A stretch of 64,000 nt of DNA from Arthrobacter sp. ISL-72 (lineage in GTDB: Bacteria > Actinomycetota > Actinomycetes > Actinomycetales > Micrococcaceae). The stretch spans positions 1-64,000 of the forward strand of contig NZ_JAGGPP010000010.1 in assembly GCF_018613755.1 (NCBI RefSeq), written 5' to 3'. How positions within the stretch are numbered: the stretch's first letter is position 1; each line of letters begins with the position of its first letter. Positions 45,508-55,411 of this stretch are shown in pieces. The position numbers and the translations under genes are program-made. A model generated the notes under the pieces. That model was given only the letters and a program-made list of their open reading frames with translations. It searched no databases and was not told the origin of the DNA.

Positions 45508-46059
45508 TCACCAGAAGTGCGCTACGTCCACGACCAGCCGCGATCCGGAGCCCGGTCCGTCCAGGGTAAACACCCGGAACGGTAGCCGTGCACGGACGCC
45601 GAGGCCGATGCTTGTATAGCCTTCAAAGCTGCCTGCGTAGGCTACCTGCCGGAAGGTCTGGAACCCCGCCACGTTGGACAGTTCGGCCGCGGCAGCCGGG
45701 CTGTACGTGACCCTGCCGAGCGCGCTGTCGTAAGAGGGCGCGTTCACAGTTACCTGGAGGAACGCCCTGCCCTGCAGCGGGATCGTGAACCCGGAACCGT
45801 CCTGCACTACACGGTCAACATACTGGGCGGTGTAGCCAGCCACTGGGCCGTTGAGATTTACCACCATCCGGTCAAAGCAAGAGTGCTGCCCCGTCCTAAC
45901 GTCGGTTACCGATGCGGTGCTCATCACTGGATTTGATTCGCCCAGCGATCCCCATCCGAGTCCGCAATAGGAGGTGGTTGCCGAGGCCGGCCCCGGAGCC
46001 AGGAAACCCAATCCGACAGCCAACACGATGACTGCCAGCCACGTATGAATCTTTTTCAA
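45508..46059 (-). CDS. Secreted AMIN-like domain protein
   Basis: A 183-residue protein with a clear signal peptide (MKKIHTWLAVIVLAVGLGFL, cleavage about ASA-TTS). The domain opens SVTDVRTGQHSCFDRMVVNL and ends FRVFTLDGPGSGSRLVVDVA HF, the pattern of the actinobacterial AMIN-like domain thought to bind cell-wall or carbohydrate ligands. Two cysteines may form a disulfide. Isolated gene with its own promoter region upstream. Confidence 0.8.
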   Translation of the reverse strand: MKKIHTWLAVIVLAVGLGFLAPGPASATTSYCGLGWGSLGESNPVMSTASVTDVRTGQHSCFDRMVVNLNGPVAGYTAQYVDRVVQDGSGFTIPLQGRAFLQVTVNAPSYDSALGRVTYSPAAAAELSNVAGFQTFRQVAYAGSFEGYTSIGLGVRARLPFRVFTLDGPGSGSRLVVDVAHFW

Positions 46060-46534
46060 TGTGTCCCACCCTTCGAGTGATTGGATAGCTCAAGCGTAGG
46101 AGCCGTTAACTCCCTCAAACACGGTTGTGGCCGCTTCGGAGCGGAACCGTTAGAGAGGCTAGGTTCCGGTCACGCGGGCGTAATTTCAGGGCGGTTTTGG
46201 AGCCTAAAGAAACACTTTCGACTCCGTTCCTGCACGCTACCGTTATCCGTCATAACGACGCCCGCAAGGGGTTCGCGCCGACAAAACTGCTCGTCCAAGC
46301 CGAGTTCCCTCGCTACCGGCGCAACGGGCCGGCGATGCTCCGGCGTCAATTTACGTCGTGTCGTGCTGAAGAACACCGCCGGCAGAATCCAGGACTCCAG
46401 TTCAGGTGTCTCGCAGCCCACAGCACTGCGGTGGCAAGAATGTCGCTGCTGCCGCCGTTCGCGCCTCCGACGCCAATCCGCTGGCCCGCGTTGTCGCGGC
46501 CGCAGATCTCGGGCGGATGCTGGCATATGCCATG
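46060..46534. other. No gene seen
   Basis: About 475 bases between two minus-strand genes, without supported frames or clear structures. Confidence 0.4.
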
Positions 46535-48697
46535 TCATCGGTCCCCCCGCAACCTGTTGAGCTCCATGAAATCGGCCAGCGACGGCCGCATTCCCCTTCG
46601 GAACACCATCCCTTGAGGCAGCCCTTCCACTGTTACGTGGGATCCGGACACATCGATCGTAATCCGCGCCCCAGCGACTGGCAGGTTGGTGGTGTGCAGG
46701 TTTCCCCATGTTTCCGGCAACACGGGGTCCATCCAGAGCGCGCCCAAAGAGACGTGTGCCTCATAGCGCAGGAGGCTCCGGATCAACATCACCGGCGTCG
46801 CCGATGCCCATGCCTGGGGTGAGCACGCCGTTGGGTAGGGCAGGGGTTCGGGGCATTCGGAGCGGCTGAACCCGCAGAACAACTCGGGAAGCCGGTTATC
46901 TGTGAATTGGGCGGCCTCCATCAGTGCTGAGGAAAGCTGTTGCGCTTCCTTTACGAAGCCGTATCGCATGAGACCGGCAACTATCAGTGCGTTGTCATGG
47001 GGCCAGACCGAGCCGTTGTGATAGCTGACCGGGTTGTACGCACCCATGTCCGTTGCCAGGGTGCGCACGCCCCAGCCGCTGAACATTTCCGGGGACATGA
47101 GTCTGGCTGCAACCTGTGGTGCCTTATCCTCGTCGATGATTCCGGTCCACAGGCAGTGGCCCATGTTGGATGCGCAGGCGTCGACGGGTCGCTTGTCCTT
47201 GTCGAGCGCGATGGCATAATATCCGCGGTCAGGCAACCAGAAGTGATCGTTGAACTGTTTTTTCAGCCGCTCCGCCCGTTCCCGGAAATCGGAAGCGAGA
47301 GCTTTGTCGCCGACGTCGTATGCCATCCAGGCCCGGGCGATGTACGCACTGTAGACGTAGCCCTGCACCTCGCACAGCGCGATAGGGGCCTCGGCCATGC
47401 GGCCGTCGGCGAAGTTGATCCCGTCCCAGGAGTCCTTCCAGCCCTGGTTGAGGAGGCCTTGGTCGTTGAGGCGCTCGTACTCGACGAATCCGTCGCCGTC
47501 ACGGTCCCCGTACTCTTTGATCCAGTCCAAGGCACGGTCTGCATGGGGCACGAGCGCTACGATGTCGTCGACGGGAAGTCCCCACCGGCTTGCTTCCCCG
47601 AGCAGGGTGACGAACAAGGGAGTGGCGTCGATGCTGCCGTAGTAGGCTGATCTGCCGCCAAGTGCCAGGCTGGTTCCGACGTCGAGCCGCACCTCATGCA
47701 GTATTCGGCCCGGTTGCTCCTCGGTCAGCGGGTCGACCTTCACGCCTTGCCGGTCAGCCAGGGTCTGCAGCGTGCCCAAGGCCAGCGTTGCATCGACGGG
47801 CAGGACCATGAAGGAGGACAGTAACGAGTCCCGGCCAAACAGTGCCATGAACCATGGTGCTCCGGCGGCGACGACCATGCGGTCCGGATGCTGCGGGTCC
47901 ACGATGCGCAGCGCCCCGATGTCGTCGTGGCTGCGCAGGAGGCTTCTTTCGACGGCCGGATTGCCCACACGGGAAAGCGGAATACGCTCATCCCAGGCCT
48001 TCTGACGCCCCTCCTGTGCCGAGATCATAGCGGCTGTGAGGGAGACAGTCGGTATGCCGGCATCGACTTCGGTTTCGGCTGAAAGCAGCAGCACGGTTGC
48101 CCGTATAGCCCGCTTTCCATGCGCTGGGACGATCACGCGCAGGACGAGACCTTCGGCTGTGACCTCGGCATCGTGGACGCGCACGACGATCCCTTTCCGT
48201 GTTTCCTGCCAGGCCGCTTCGATCGTCACCGACCCGGCCTTAGCGCGCCTAGTTTGATCCCAAAGACGGTGGAATCGACCGTCCTTGACTTCAAAAAGAT
48301 CTGCGAAGTCCGCATCCACGGCCAGTCCGATCTCACAGGAGGCGGGCTGAAGGCCATAGTTGTGAATCGTGATGTCCTCCGCAATGCCGGCACCCAGCTC
48401 GCGCTTCCTTACCACGGTCAGCGGACTATCGCTCCGGCCGTCGGCACGCGCGGCCCTCCCGACGTAGGTGCCCTGGTACGGCGAGGGGGTCCACGCCCCC
48501 AGTGGCTCCAGCGGTTGTCCGTTCATGGTGAGCGACCATCGTGACAGGATCCTGGTGTCCTGATAGAAAACCCCGTGAGGATGATAGGGGAAGATATCAC
48601 CGTTCTGAAGCGATATGCAGAAGGACGATCCCGCCACTAAAGTCACGGCTCCCTGGCCGGTGGGTCCGGCCGCGTTTTCTGCATTCCATCCAGCCAT
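46535..48697 (-). CDS. Glycogen-debranching-type enzyme (amylo-alpha-1,6-glucosidase family)
   Basis: A 720-residue two-domain protein. The N-terminal beta domain opens AVTLVAGSSFCISLQNGDIF (glycogen-debranching N-terminal type). The C-terminal (alpha/alpha)6 barrel carries ALFGRDSLLSSFMVLP, the likely catalytic WKDSWDGINFADG, and YNPVSYHNGSVWPHDNALIV, as in GDE_C/trehalase-like hydrolases. It probably hydrolyses alpha-linked gluco-oligosaccharides in the cytosol. ATG 48697 is chosen because AAGGAG lies six bases upstream; upstream starts lack one. No neighbouring sugar genes on this strand. Confidence 0.88.
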   Translation of the reverse strand: MAGWNAENAAGPTGQGAVTLVAGSSFCISLQNGDIFPYHPHGVFYQDTRILSRWSLTMNGQPLEPLGAWTPSPYQGTYVGRAARADGRSDSPLTVVRKRELGAGIAEDITIHNYGLQPASCEIGLAVDADFADLFEVKDGRFHRLWDQTRRAKAGSVTIEAAWQETRKGIVVRVHDAEVTAEGLVLRVIVPAHGKRAIRATVLLLSAETEVDAGIPTVSLTAAMISAQEGRQKAWDERIPLSRVGNPAVERSLLRSHDDIGALRIVDPQHPDRMVVAAGAPWFMALFGRDSLLSSFMVLPVDATLALGTLQTLADRQGVKVDPLTEEQPGRILHEVRLDVGTSLALGGRSAYYGSIDATPLFVTLLGEASRWGLPVDDIVALVPHADRALDWIKEYGDRDGDGFVEYERLNDQGLLNQGWKDSWDGINFADGRMAEAPIALCEVQGYVYSAYIARAWMAYDVGDKALASDFRERAERLKKQFNDHFWLPDRGYYAIALDKDKRPVDACASNMGHCLWTGIIDEDKAPQVAARLMSPEMFSGWGVRTLATDMGAYNPVSYHNGSVWPHDNALIVAGLMRYGFVKEAQQLSSALMEAAQFTDNRLPELFCGFSRSECPEPLPYPTACSPQAWASATPVMLIRSLLRYEAHVSLGALWMDPVLPETWGNLHTTNLPVAGARITIDVSGSHVTVEGLPQGMVFRRGMRPSLADFMELNRLRGDR

Positions 48698-48901
48698 CCC
48701 AGGCTCCTTATGAAACGCCACCTTGAATTGAGCTGAATCTACGCCCATCCCTGAACGTGTGCCAGATGGCAAGGAGACGATCCAGCCTGCAAGTGAGTTT
48801 GAAGCGGTATTTGTCCGGATCCACCAAGACTTCCCAGTGTTTCCGCCACAGACGCTATCGCGACAACCCGGCTATGGAGGTGCCCGCTTGTAGTGGAAAG
48901 A

Positions 48902-48961
48902 CAGCCCGGACGAGCATCCCTCCACCGGTGGACAGCGGCGGGGGGATGCTCGTCCGGGCTG
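48902..48961. terminator. Long perfect hairpin (19-bp arms)
   Basis: CAGCCCGGACGAGCATCCC and its exact complement flank a 22-base loop. It lies 100 bases beyond the end of the APC permease gene and upstream of the debranching gene, so it probably terminates the bet operon. The T tract is poor, and the stem is longer than most terminators. Confidence 0.65.
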
Positions 48962-49063
48962 CGGGTATTGCCTGACCCACGTGCTAATTATCCGCAGGGG
49001 CCAATCTATGACGCCGAACTTTTCTTTGACGCGGCACCATTGACTGCCAGTGCGTCAGGGATC

Positions 49064-50698
49064 TCAACTGATAACGTCCGCGGGGGACCGCCCGGCGTGG
49101 ACAGGATCCGAAGCCAGTTCGGTGGCAGCTGAGGTTGCGGTTTGGGTGGAGTCCGGTGACGGATGCGCTGCGACGGCCGCGGCGTGCTCTGCCAGGACGC
49201 CCGTCTGGTGGCGGATCTTCAATCGGTACAGCAGGGCTCCTCCGGCGGTGACGGTGGCGACGAAGATGACACCGCCCCACTGGAGGTACCACTCGAAGGG
49301 CGGCACCGAGTTGTAGATCTCCGGCCGCGGCCAGATCAGGTTGAGCGTCATGGCACCGCCCCACAGCACGGCCACGATATTGACCGGCAGCCCCCACTTG
49401 CCCATGCTGAACCCCGCCTTGTCGTCGCCTTTATCGCGCAACGGCCATTTCTTGAGGAACCTGTTCCGCAGCATGGGAACGGTGACCAGCAGGTAGGACA
49501 GGTAGATCAGGACGATGCTGATGCTGGAGAGGATCGTGAAGATCGCCGGTTGCATGACGTTGACGAGCAGCGGAATGATGGCCATGACGCCGATCACGAT
49601 GGCCGCGATGGTGGGCGTCTTGCGGACCGGGTCCACCTTGCTGAGCTGACGGCTGAAGGGCAGGTTGTTGTCCCGGGCCATGGCAAACATCATGCGGATG
49701 GCGGCCGCGTGGACGGCCAGTGTGCACACCACTACTGCCACGACGATGCACGCCAGGAAGGCCTTGCCGAACGGGCCACCGAGGACGGAGAGCACGACGT
49801 ACTGCAGGCCGCCGTCGGCCGCCGCCACCTTGGGGTCCGAGAGGTCGGGGGCTGCCAGGATGCCGAAGAGCAGGATCAGCCCGCCGAGCAGGAAGGACGC
49901 GGTAACGGCCCGCAGGATCGCCTTCGGCGCCGTGCGCTTGGGGTCCTTCGTTTCCTCGCCCAGGGAGCTGGCGGTGTCGAAGCCGTACATGACGTAGCCG
50001 GAGGCCATCGCGCCGATCAGGAACACACCAAAGAAGCCGAGATCGTGGCCCTCGCCGAAACCGGCTGTCTCAAAGAAGACCTCCGGGCCGCGCACAACGT
50101 GCCAGCCCAGTGCGAGGATGAGCAGCACGGCCGCTGCCAGCTCCACGAAGACGCCGATGCTGTTGATCCGGGTCATCAGCTTCACGCCGAACGCGTTGAT
50201 GAGCGTGGAGATGGTGATCATGATGGTGGCCAACAGCACGCCGTTGATGGCAAAGTCCAGCGGCCCCGTGCCGTCGCCAACCAGCTGGAAGCCGGACCAG
50301 AGCTGCGGCAGGGTGATCTGGAGGGCCAGAGCCACTGACCCGAGGGCCATGATGGAGGACAGCAGCAGCAGCCAGCCCGCGAGCCATGCTGACGTGCCGG
50401 AGGCCAGCCGCTTGGCCCAGTTGTAGACCGAACCGGCAACGGGGTAGCGGCCTGCCAGCTCGGCAAAGCACAGCGCCACCATGAGCTGGCCCACAAAGAC
50501 GATGGGCCAGGACCAGGCGTACGCAGGCCCGGCCATGGAGAAACCAAAGTAGAACAATTGAAAAACGCCGGTGAGGATGGAGATGTAGCTGACGCCCGCG
50601 GCGAAGCTGGCGAACTTGCCAATGCTGCGGTCCAGGGTCTGTGCGTAGCCAAACTCGTCCATGCCGCTTGAATCTGTACTCTTACTGGGTACTAACAT
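49064..50698 (-). CDS. APC-superfamily amino acid/amine permease
   Basis: A 544-residue, 12-TM permease. Motifs include AFAELAGRYP-like CFAELAGRYPVAGSVYNWAK, FDTASSLGEETKDPKRTAPK after helix 6, and a long hydrophilic C terminus. It resembles amine or GABA-type APC transporters. ATG 50698 is chosen for AGGAG upstream. It is third in a betA-betB-permease array, so choline or a related amine is the likely substrate, although the classical choline carrier is of the BCCT family. Confidence 0.85.
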   Translation of the reverse strand: MLVPSKSTDSSGMDEFGYAQTLDRSIGKFASFAAGVSYISILTGVFQLFYFGFSMAGPAYAWSWPIVFVGQLMVALCFAELAGRYPVAGSVYNWAKRLASGTSAWLAGWLLLLSSIMALGSVALALQITLPQLWSGFQLVGDGTGPLDFAINGVLLATIMITISTLINAFGVKLMTRINSIGVFVELAAAVLLILALGWHVVRGPEVFFETAGFGEGHDLGFFGVFLIGAMASGYVMYGFDTASSLGEETKDPKRTAPKAILRAVTASFLLGGLILLFGILAAPDLSDPKVAAADGGLQYVVLSVLGGPFGKAFLACIVVAVVVCTLAVHAAAIRMMFAMARDNNLPFSRQLSKVDPVRKTPTIAAIVIGVMAIIPLLVNVMQPAIFTILSSISIVLIYLSYLLVTVPMLRNRFLKKWPLRDKGDDKAGFSMGKWGLPVNIVAVLWGGAMTLNLIWPRPEIYNSVPPFEWYLQWGGVIFVATVTAGGALLYRLKIRHQTGVLAEHAAAVAAHPSPDSTQTATSAATELASDPVHAGRSPADVIS

Positions 50699-50815
50699 CT
50701 GAGCTCCTAAGTCGAAAAGCACGATGGTGATGTCCCGCGACCGCCATTGGACGCAGGTGAATCAACGGCGCGCGCGGATGAGACCGCGCGCCGCCGTTCC
50801 CCCTTCTGGTACTGC

Positions 50816-52348
50816 CTAGCTGGTGACGGCCACTCCCGGTTCGGGCGATGAGCCAAACCAGCCGCTGGGTGCGGGCTGAATGTTCTGCCAGATGTGTTTG
50901 GCTTCGCGGTACTCGTCGAGCCCCGCGCGGCCCAGCTCACGGCCGATCCCCGACTTCCCGAAACCGCCCCACTCCGCTTGGGGGACGTACGGGTGGTAGT
51001 CATTGATCCACACCGTTCCGTGCCGGAGTGCGCCCGCGACGCGCTGCGCCTTCGACGCGTCCGAGGTCCAGACCGCGCCGGCCAGGCCGTACTCGGTGTC
51101 GTTCGCGATCGCGACGGCCTCGGCCTCGGTGCGGAACGTCTCGACGGTCAGCACCGGGCCGAAGGACTCCTCCCGCAGCACGCTCATCCCCGAGCGGCAG
51201 TTGCCGAGCACGGTGGGCGGGTAGAAGAAGCCGTCCGCAAGGGGCTCCTCGTCGGGGATGTAGCCACCGCACAACAGCTCTGCGCCCTCCGCGATCCCGG
51301 CCTGGACGTAGGCGTGGACCTGCTCGCGGTGTTTGGCGGAGATAAGCGGCCCCGTCTCGGCGTCGGGGTCGAACGGTCCGCCCATCCGGATCTTCTTCGC
51401 CCGCTCGACCACCTCGGCCACAAAACGCTCGGCGATCGTCTCCTCGACGACGAGCCTCGCCCCTGCCGAGCAGACCTGGCCGGAGTGCAGGAACACTGCA
51501 GTCAAGGCGTTGTCGACGGCGGCGTCCCAGTCCGCGTCCGCGAAGACGACGTTCGGGTTCTTCCCGCCGAGCTCGAACGCGACGCGCTTCACGGTCTCCG
51601 CTGCCGCCGCCATGATCGTCTGCCCTGTGGCAAGGCTTCCGGTCAGGGAGACGAGGTCGACGCGCGGGTCAGAGCTGAGCGGGCCTCCCACCCTTGACCC
51701 GGCTCCGGTGACGAGATTCGCGACGCCCGCCGGGACACCGGCTTCCGCTAGCGTCTCCATGAGCAGAATCGAGGTCGACGGCGTAAGCTCGCTGGGCTTG
51801 AGTACGAACGAGTTTCCGGCAACGAGCGCCGGCGCCACCTTCCACGCCGCCTGGAGGAGCGGGTAGTTCCACGGCGCGATGAGGGCACAGACCCCGAGCG
51901 GCTCGTAGACGACGCGACTGATGGCGTTCTGCCGTCCCGTGTCGATCACCCTGCCGGCTTCGAGGCCCGCGATCTTCCCGTAGTACCGGAAGCAAGCGGC
52001 GATATCATCGATGTCGTATTCGGCCTCGACGAGCCGCTTGCCCGTGTCGAGGGCTTCGGCCCTGGAGTAGGCGGCCTTGTCCCGCTCAAGCAGGTCCGCG
52101 ACGCGGAGCAGCACCGTGCCGCGCTCGATGTCGGTGAGCCGCCGCCACGGTCCCCGGTCGAACGCGGTGCGGGCACTCGCGATCGCCCGCTCCGCATCCT
52201 CCGCCGTCGACGCGGCCACGACTGCCACCTCGTGCCCGTCAGCCGGGCAGCGCACAGCGGTGGTCCCGCCGTCGGACGCCTGCTGCCAAGCGCCGTCAAC
52301 GTACAAGCCCCGGGCGAGATCCAGTTTGGTCTCGATCGTCACGCTCAT
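50816..52348 (-). CDS. betB: Betaine-aldehyde dehydrogenase
   Basis: A 510-residue NAD(P)-dependent aldehyde dehydrogenase. Catalytic residues are seen in VAFELGGKNPNVVFADADW (glutamate) and FLHSGQVCSAGARLVVEE (cysteine). NYPLLQAAWKVAPALVAGN and the GSLATGQ nucleotide loop are in place. It oxidises betaine aldehyde to glycine betaine. ATG 52348 begins four bases after the betA stop, so the two genes are co-transcribed. Confidence 0.9.
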   Translation of the reverse strand: MSVTIETKLDLARGLYVDGAWQQASDGGTTAVRCPADGHEVAVVAASTAEDAERAIASARTAFDRGPWRRLTDIERGTVLLRVADLLERDKAAYSRAEALDTGKRLVEAEYDIDDIAACFRYYGKIAGLEAGRVIDTGRQNAISRVVYEPLGVCALIAPWNYPLLQAAWKVAPALVAGNSFVLKPSELTPSTSILLMETLAEAGVPAGVANLVTGAGSRVGGPLSSDPRVDLVSLTGSLATGQTIMAAAAETVKRVAFELGGKNPNVVFADADWDAAVDNALTAVFLHSGQVCSAGARLVVEETIAERFVAEVVERAKKIRMGGPFDPDAETGPLISAKHREQVHAYVQAGIAEGAELLCGGYIPDEEPLADGFFYPPTVLGNCRSGMSVLREESFGPVLTVETFRTEAEAVAIANDTEYGLAGAVWTSDASKAQRVAGALRHGTVWINDYHPYVPQAEWGGFGKSGIGRELGRAGLDEYREAKHIWQNIQPAPSGWFGSSPEPGVAVTS

Positions 52349-52352
52349 GCCC

Positions 52353-54068
52353 TTAGCCCCTCACTGCCGCGGCGGCCGCTACGGGCCCGGATCCGCCGCG
52401 TTCCAGCGGGCTCACGCCATGCCTGTAGAACTCGGCATGCTGGGGCGCGAGCGGCGCCTTGCCGGCGATCAGGTCGGCAGCCTTTTCGGCGAGCATCATC
52501 ACCGGGGCGTAGATGTTGCCGTTGGTGACGTAGGGCATGGCCGAGGCGTCCACCACGCGGAGGCCGCGTGTGCCGTGCACGGTCATGTCCAGCGGGTTCA
52601 CCACGGCCATCGGATCGGAGTCCGGTCCCATCTTCGCCGTGCAGGACGGGTGCAGGGCGGTCTCGGCGTCGCGGGCAACCCAGTCAAGGATCTCCGCGTC
52701 GGTCTGCACGCTCCTGCCGGGCGACAGCTCGCCGCCGTTGAAGGGCCCCATGGCGGACTGGCCGAGAATGTCGCGGGCCACGCGGACCGCCTCAACCCAC
52801 TCGCGGCGGTCCTGGTCGGTGGAGAGGTAGTTGAACAGCATCGACGGGTGAACCGTGGGGTCCGTGGACTTGATCTTCAGGCTGCCGCGGGCGTCGGAGT
52901 ACATGGGGCCGATGTGCACCTGGTAGCCGTGCTTGGCGTCCGCCTTCTGGCCGTCGTAGCGGACGGCGACCGGGAGGAAGTGGAACATCAGGTTGGGGTA
53001 GGCCACGTCCTCGTTGGAGCGGACGAAGCCGCCGCCCTCGAAGTGGTTGGTGGCAGCCGGACCCTTCCGTCCCAGCATCCACTGCAGCCCGATCAGCGGA
53101 TAGCGCCATAGGTCCAGGGCCGGCTGCATGGAAACCGGCTGGGTACAGGCGTGCTGGATGTAGACCTCGAGGTGGTCCTGGAGGTTTTCGCCGACGCCGG
53201 GCAGGTTTACCACGGAATTGATGCCCATCGAGTTCAGGTGGGCAGCGTCGCCCACGCCGGAGAGCTGCAGCAACTGCGGGGTGTTGATGGCGCCGCCGGC
53301 CAGGATCACTTCACCCGCGGTCACCTGGTGGGTTTTGCCGTTCTGGCGGTAGGTGACGCCGGTGGCCACGTTGCCCTTGAAGTTGACCTTGGTGACGAGG
53401 GCCCGGGTCAGGACGGTCAGGTTTTTCCGGCCGAATTCGGGCCGCAGGTAGGCGCGGGAGGCCGAGAGGCGCTGGCCCTTGTGGACGTTCCGGTCGAACG
53501 CGGCGAAGCCCTCCTGGCGGTAGCCGTTGACGTCGTCGGTCAGCGGGTAGCCTGCCTCCTGCGCGGCGGCGAAGAAGGCCTGGAACAGCGGGTTGGTGGC
53601 GGGGCCGCGCTCCAGCACCAGCGGTCCGGAGTGTCCGCGCAGTTCATCGTCGGGGTCGGCGGCCAGCGCGTTTTCCATCCGGTTGAAGTACGGCAGGCAG
53701 TGTGCGAAGTCCCACGTTTCCATGCCGGCGTCGGCGCCCCAGCGTTCGTAGTCCAGCGGGTTGCCGCGCTGGAAGATCATGCCGTTGATCGAGCTGGAGC
53801 CGCCCAGGACCTTGCCGCGGGCGTGCGCCACCCGCCGGCCGCCCATGTGGGGCTCGGGATCGGACTCGTAGCGCCAGTCATAGAACGGGTTGCCGCTGGG
53901 GAAGGTCAGCGCGGCAGGCATCTGGATGAAAAGGTCCCAGGGGTAGTCGCTCCGTCCGGCCTCAAGAACCAGGACGCTGCTCTGGCCTCCGTCGCTCAGG
54001 CGGTTGGCGAGCACGGAACCCGCACTTCCGCCGCCGACGATGACGTAGTCGTAGGTGGTCTGTGTCAT
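52353..54068 (-). CDS. betA: Choline dehydrogenase (GMC oxidoreductase)
   Basis: A 571-residue FAD enzyme. The N-terminal FAD motif is [22 protein letters not shown] signature 1 is [20 protein letters not shown], signature 2 is [15 protein letters not shown], and the catalytic histidines are in [13 protein letters not shown] and [12 protein letters not shown] (asparagine). It oxidises choline to betaine aldehyde at the membrane. AAGGAG precedes ATG 54068. First gene of the bet operon, with palindromic operators upstream. Confidence 0.93.
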   Translation of the reverse strand: MTQTTYDYVIVGGGSAGSVLANRLSDGGQSSVLVLEAGRSDYPWDLFIQMPAALTFPSGNPFYDWRYESDPEPHMGGRRVAHARGKVLGGSSSINGMIFQRGNPLDYERWGADAGMETWDFAHCLPYFNRMENALAADPDDELRGHSGPLVLERGPATNPLFQAFFAAAQEAGYPLTDDVNGYRQEGFAAFDRNVHKGQRLSASRAYLRPEFGRKNLTVLTRALVTKVNFKGNVATGVTYRQNGKTHQVTAGEVILAGGAINTPQLLQLSGVGDAAHLNSMGINSVVNLPGVGENLQDHLEVYIQHACTQPVSMQPALDLWRYPLIGLQWMLGRKGPAATNHFEGGGFVRSNEDVAYPNLMFHFLPVAVRYDGQKADAKHGYQVHIGPMYSDARGSLKIKSTDPTVHPSMLFNYLSTDQDRREWVEAVRVARDILGQSAMGPFNGGELSPGRSVQTDAEILDWVARDAETALHPSCTAKMGPDSDPMAVVNPLDMTVHGTRGLRVVDASAMPYVTNGNIYAPVMMLAEKAADLIAGKAPLAPQHAEFYRHGVSPLERGGSGPVAAAAAVRG

Positions 54069-54278
54069 GCAAAATCTCCTTCTAGCTGGTGCAGATCAAC
54101 CGCCGGGAGCGGGTTGTCCTTCATCCGGAAGCTGGCGGTGGGCGTTGACGAGATGGTCAGGGAACTGCGGCGAGCGGAGTTTCTCTGAGCCGCAATCCGG
54201 ATGTCGCCGCTGAAACGCAGTTATTGCCGCGCGACCCCGTTTGTGTGGTGTAGATCATACTCAAGCACAGTAGTACAC

Positions 54279-54318
54279 CTTGAACAAGTGTTCAAGGTTA
54301 AAACTGAACCGATGTTCA
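54279..54318. promoter_or_regulatory. Paired palindromic operators of the bet operon
   Basis: CCTTGAACAAGTGTTCAAGG (perfect, 54279-54298) is followed seven bases later by TGAAC-CGAT-GTTCA (54305-54318). Both contain TGAAC/GTTCA half-sites, typical for a TetR dimer. The TetR gene 66 bases away is the obvious ligand. The rest of the 315-base gap (54069-54383) holds the betA promoter. Confidence 0.7.
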
Positions 54319-54383
54319 AGAAATTTTAGACACAGGTCTTCCGCGGCTCGGGTTTAGTTGTTTTAGCTTGGGGCTTGTTACCG

Positions 54384-54968
54384 CTAGGCGGCGAAGGCAA
54401 TCTGCTCCGTGCGGGCGAGGCTCCGCTGGATGGCCGCCTGGTCGACGCCAAGGAGCGCCGTGAGCCACATCCCGTTTTGCACGACGACAATGTCGGCTGC
54501 CCGCTCCCTGCATTCGTCGCGGGAAAGCTCGGGTTTGGCATTTTCTATCAGCGTCGCGAGGCCATCGAGGTACCGGTCGAAGGCAGCCGCATTAATGAGC
54601 GCAAAGTCTTCATGGGCTTGCGCGAGAGCCCAGAGGTGGAGGCGCAGGGACAGATATCGTGTGGTCAGGAGTTCCGGGCCCGCAACGCGCCGGAGTGCCG
54701 CGCGGAGCTGTTCGTCCGGGGACGACGCAGGGTCGGGCGCGACCAGCGCAAGGTCGTGCTCGTCAATTCGGTGCAAGGCCGCACGGATCAAGCTTGTCTT
54801 GTCGTCGTAGTAGTAGTTCACGAGCCCTAATGCGACGCCGGCTTCGCGCGCCACGGCGCGCATATTGACACCTGAGATGCCGTGGCGCGACAGCAGGTCC
54901 AGGGCCGCTTCGAGAATGCGCGACTGCCTGTCAACCTGTTCGCCGGAGTTAACGGTGCTTGTATCCAC
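54384..54968 (-). CDS. TetR-family regulator, BetI-like
   Basis: A 194-residue protein. The helix-turn-helix is SRILEAALDLLSRHGISGVN then MRAVAREAGVALGLVNYYYD, followed by a BetI-like ligand domain (YLSLRLHLWALAQAHEDFAL). The recognition helix GLVNYYYDDKTSLI matches BetI style. It precedes betA on the same strand, and the operators between suit autoregulation and repression of betAB until choline binds. Confidence 0.85.
   Translation of the reverse strand: MDTSTVNSGEQVDRQSRILEAALDLLSRHGISGVNMRAVAREAGVALGLVNYYYDDKTSLIRAALHRIDEHDLALVAPDPASSPDEQLRAALRRVAGPELLTTRYLSLRLHLWALAQAHEDFALINAAAFDRYLDGLATLIENAKPELSRDECRERAADIVVVQNGMWLTALLGVDQAAIQRSLARTEQIAFAA

Positions 54969-55411
<443 letters not shown>

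Noticed and set aside
46125..46616. Possible gene between the AMIN-like and debranching genes
   Set aside because: It runs into the antisense of the debranching gene and has no ribosome site or protein-like pattern.
53151..54188. Plus-strand frame of 345 codons opposite betA
   Set aside because: Antisense shadow of the GMC oxidoreductase.
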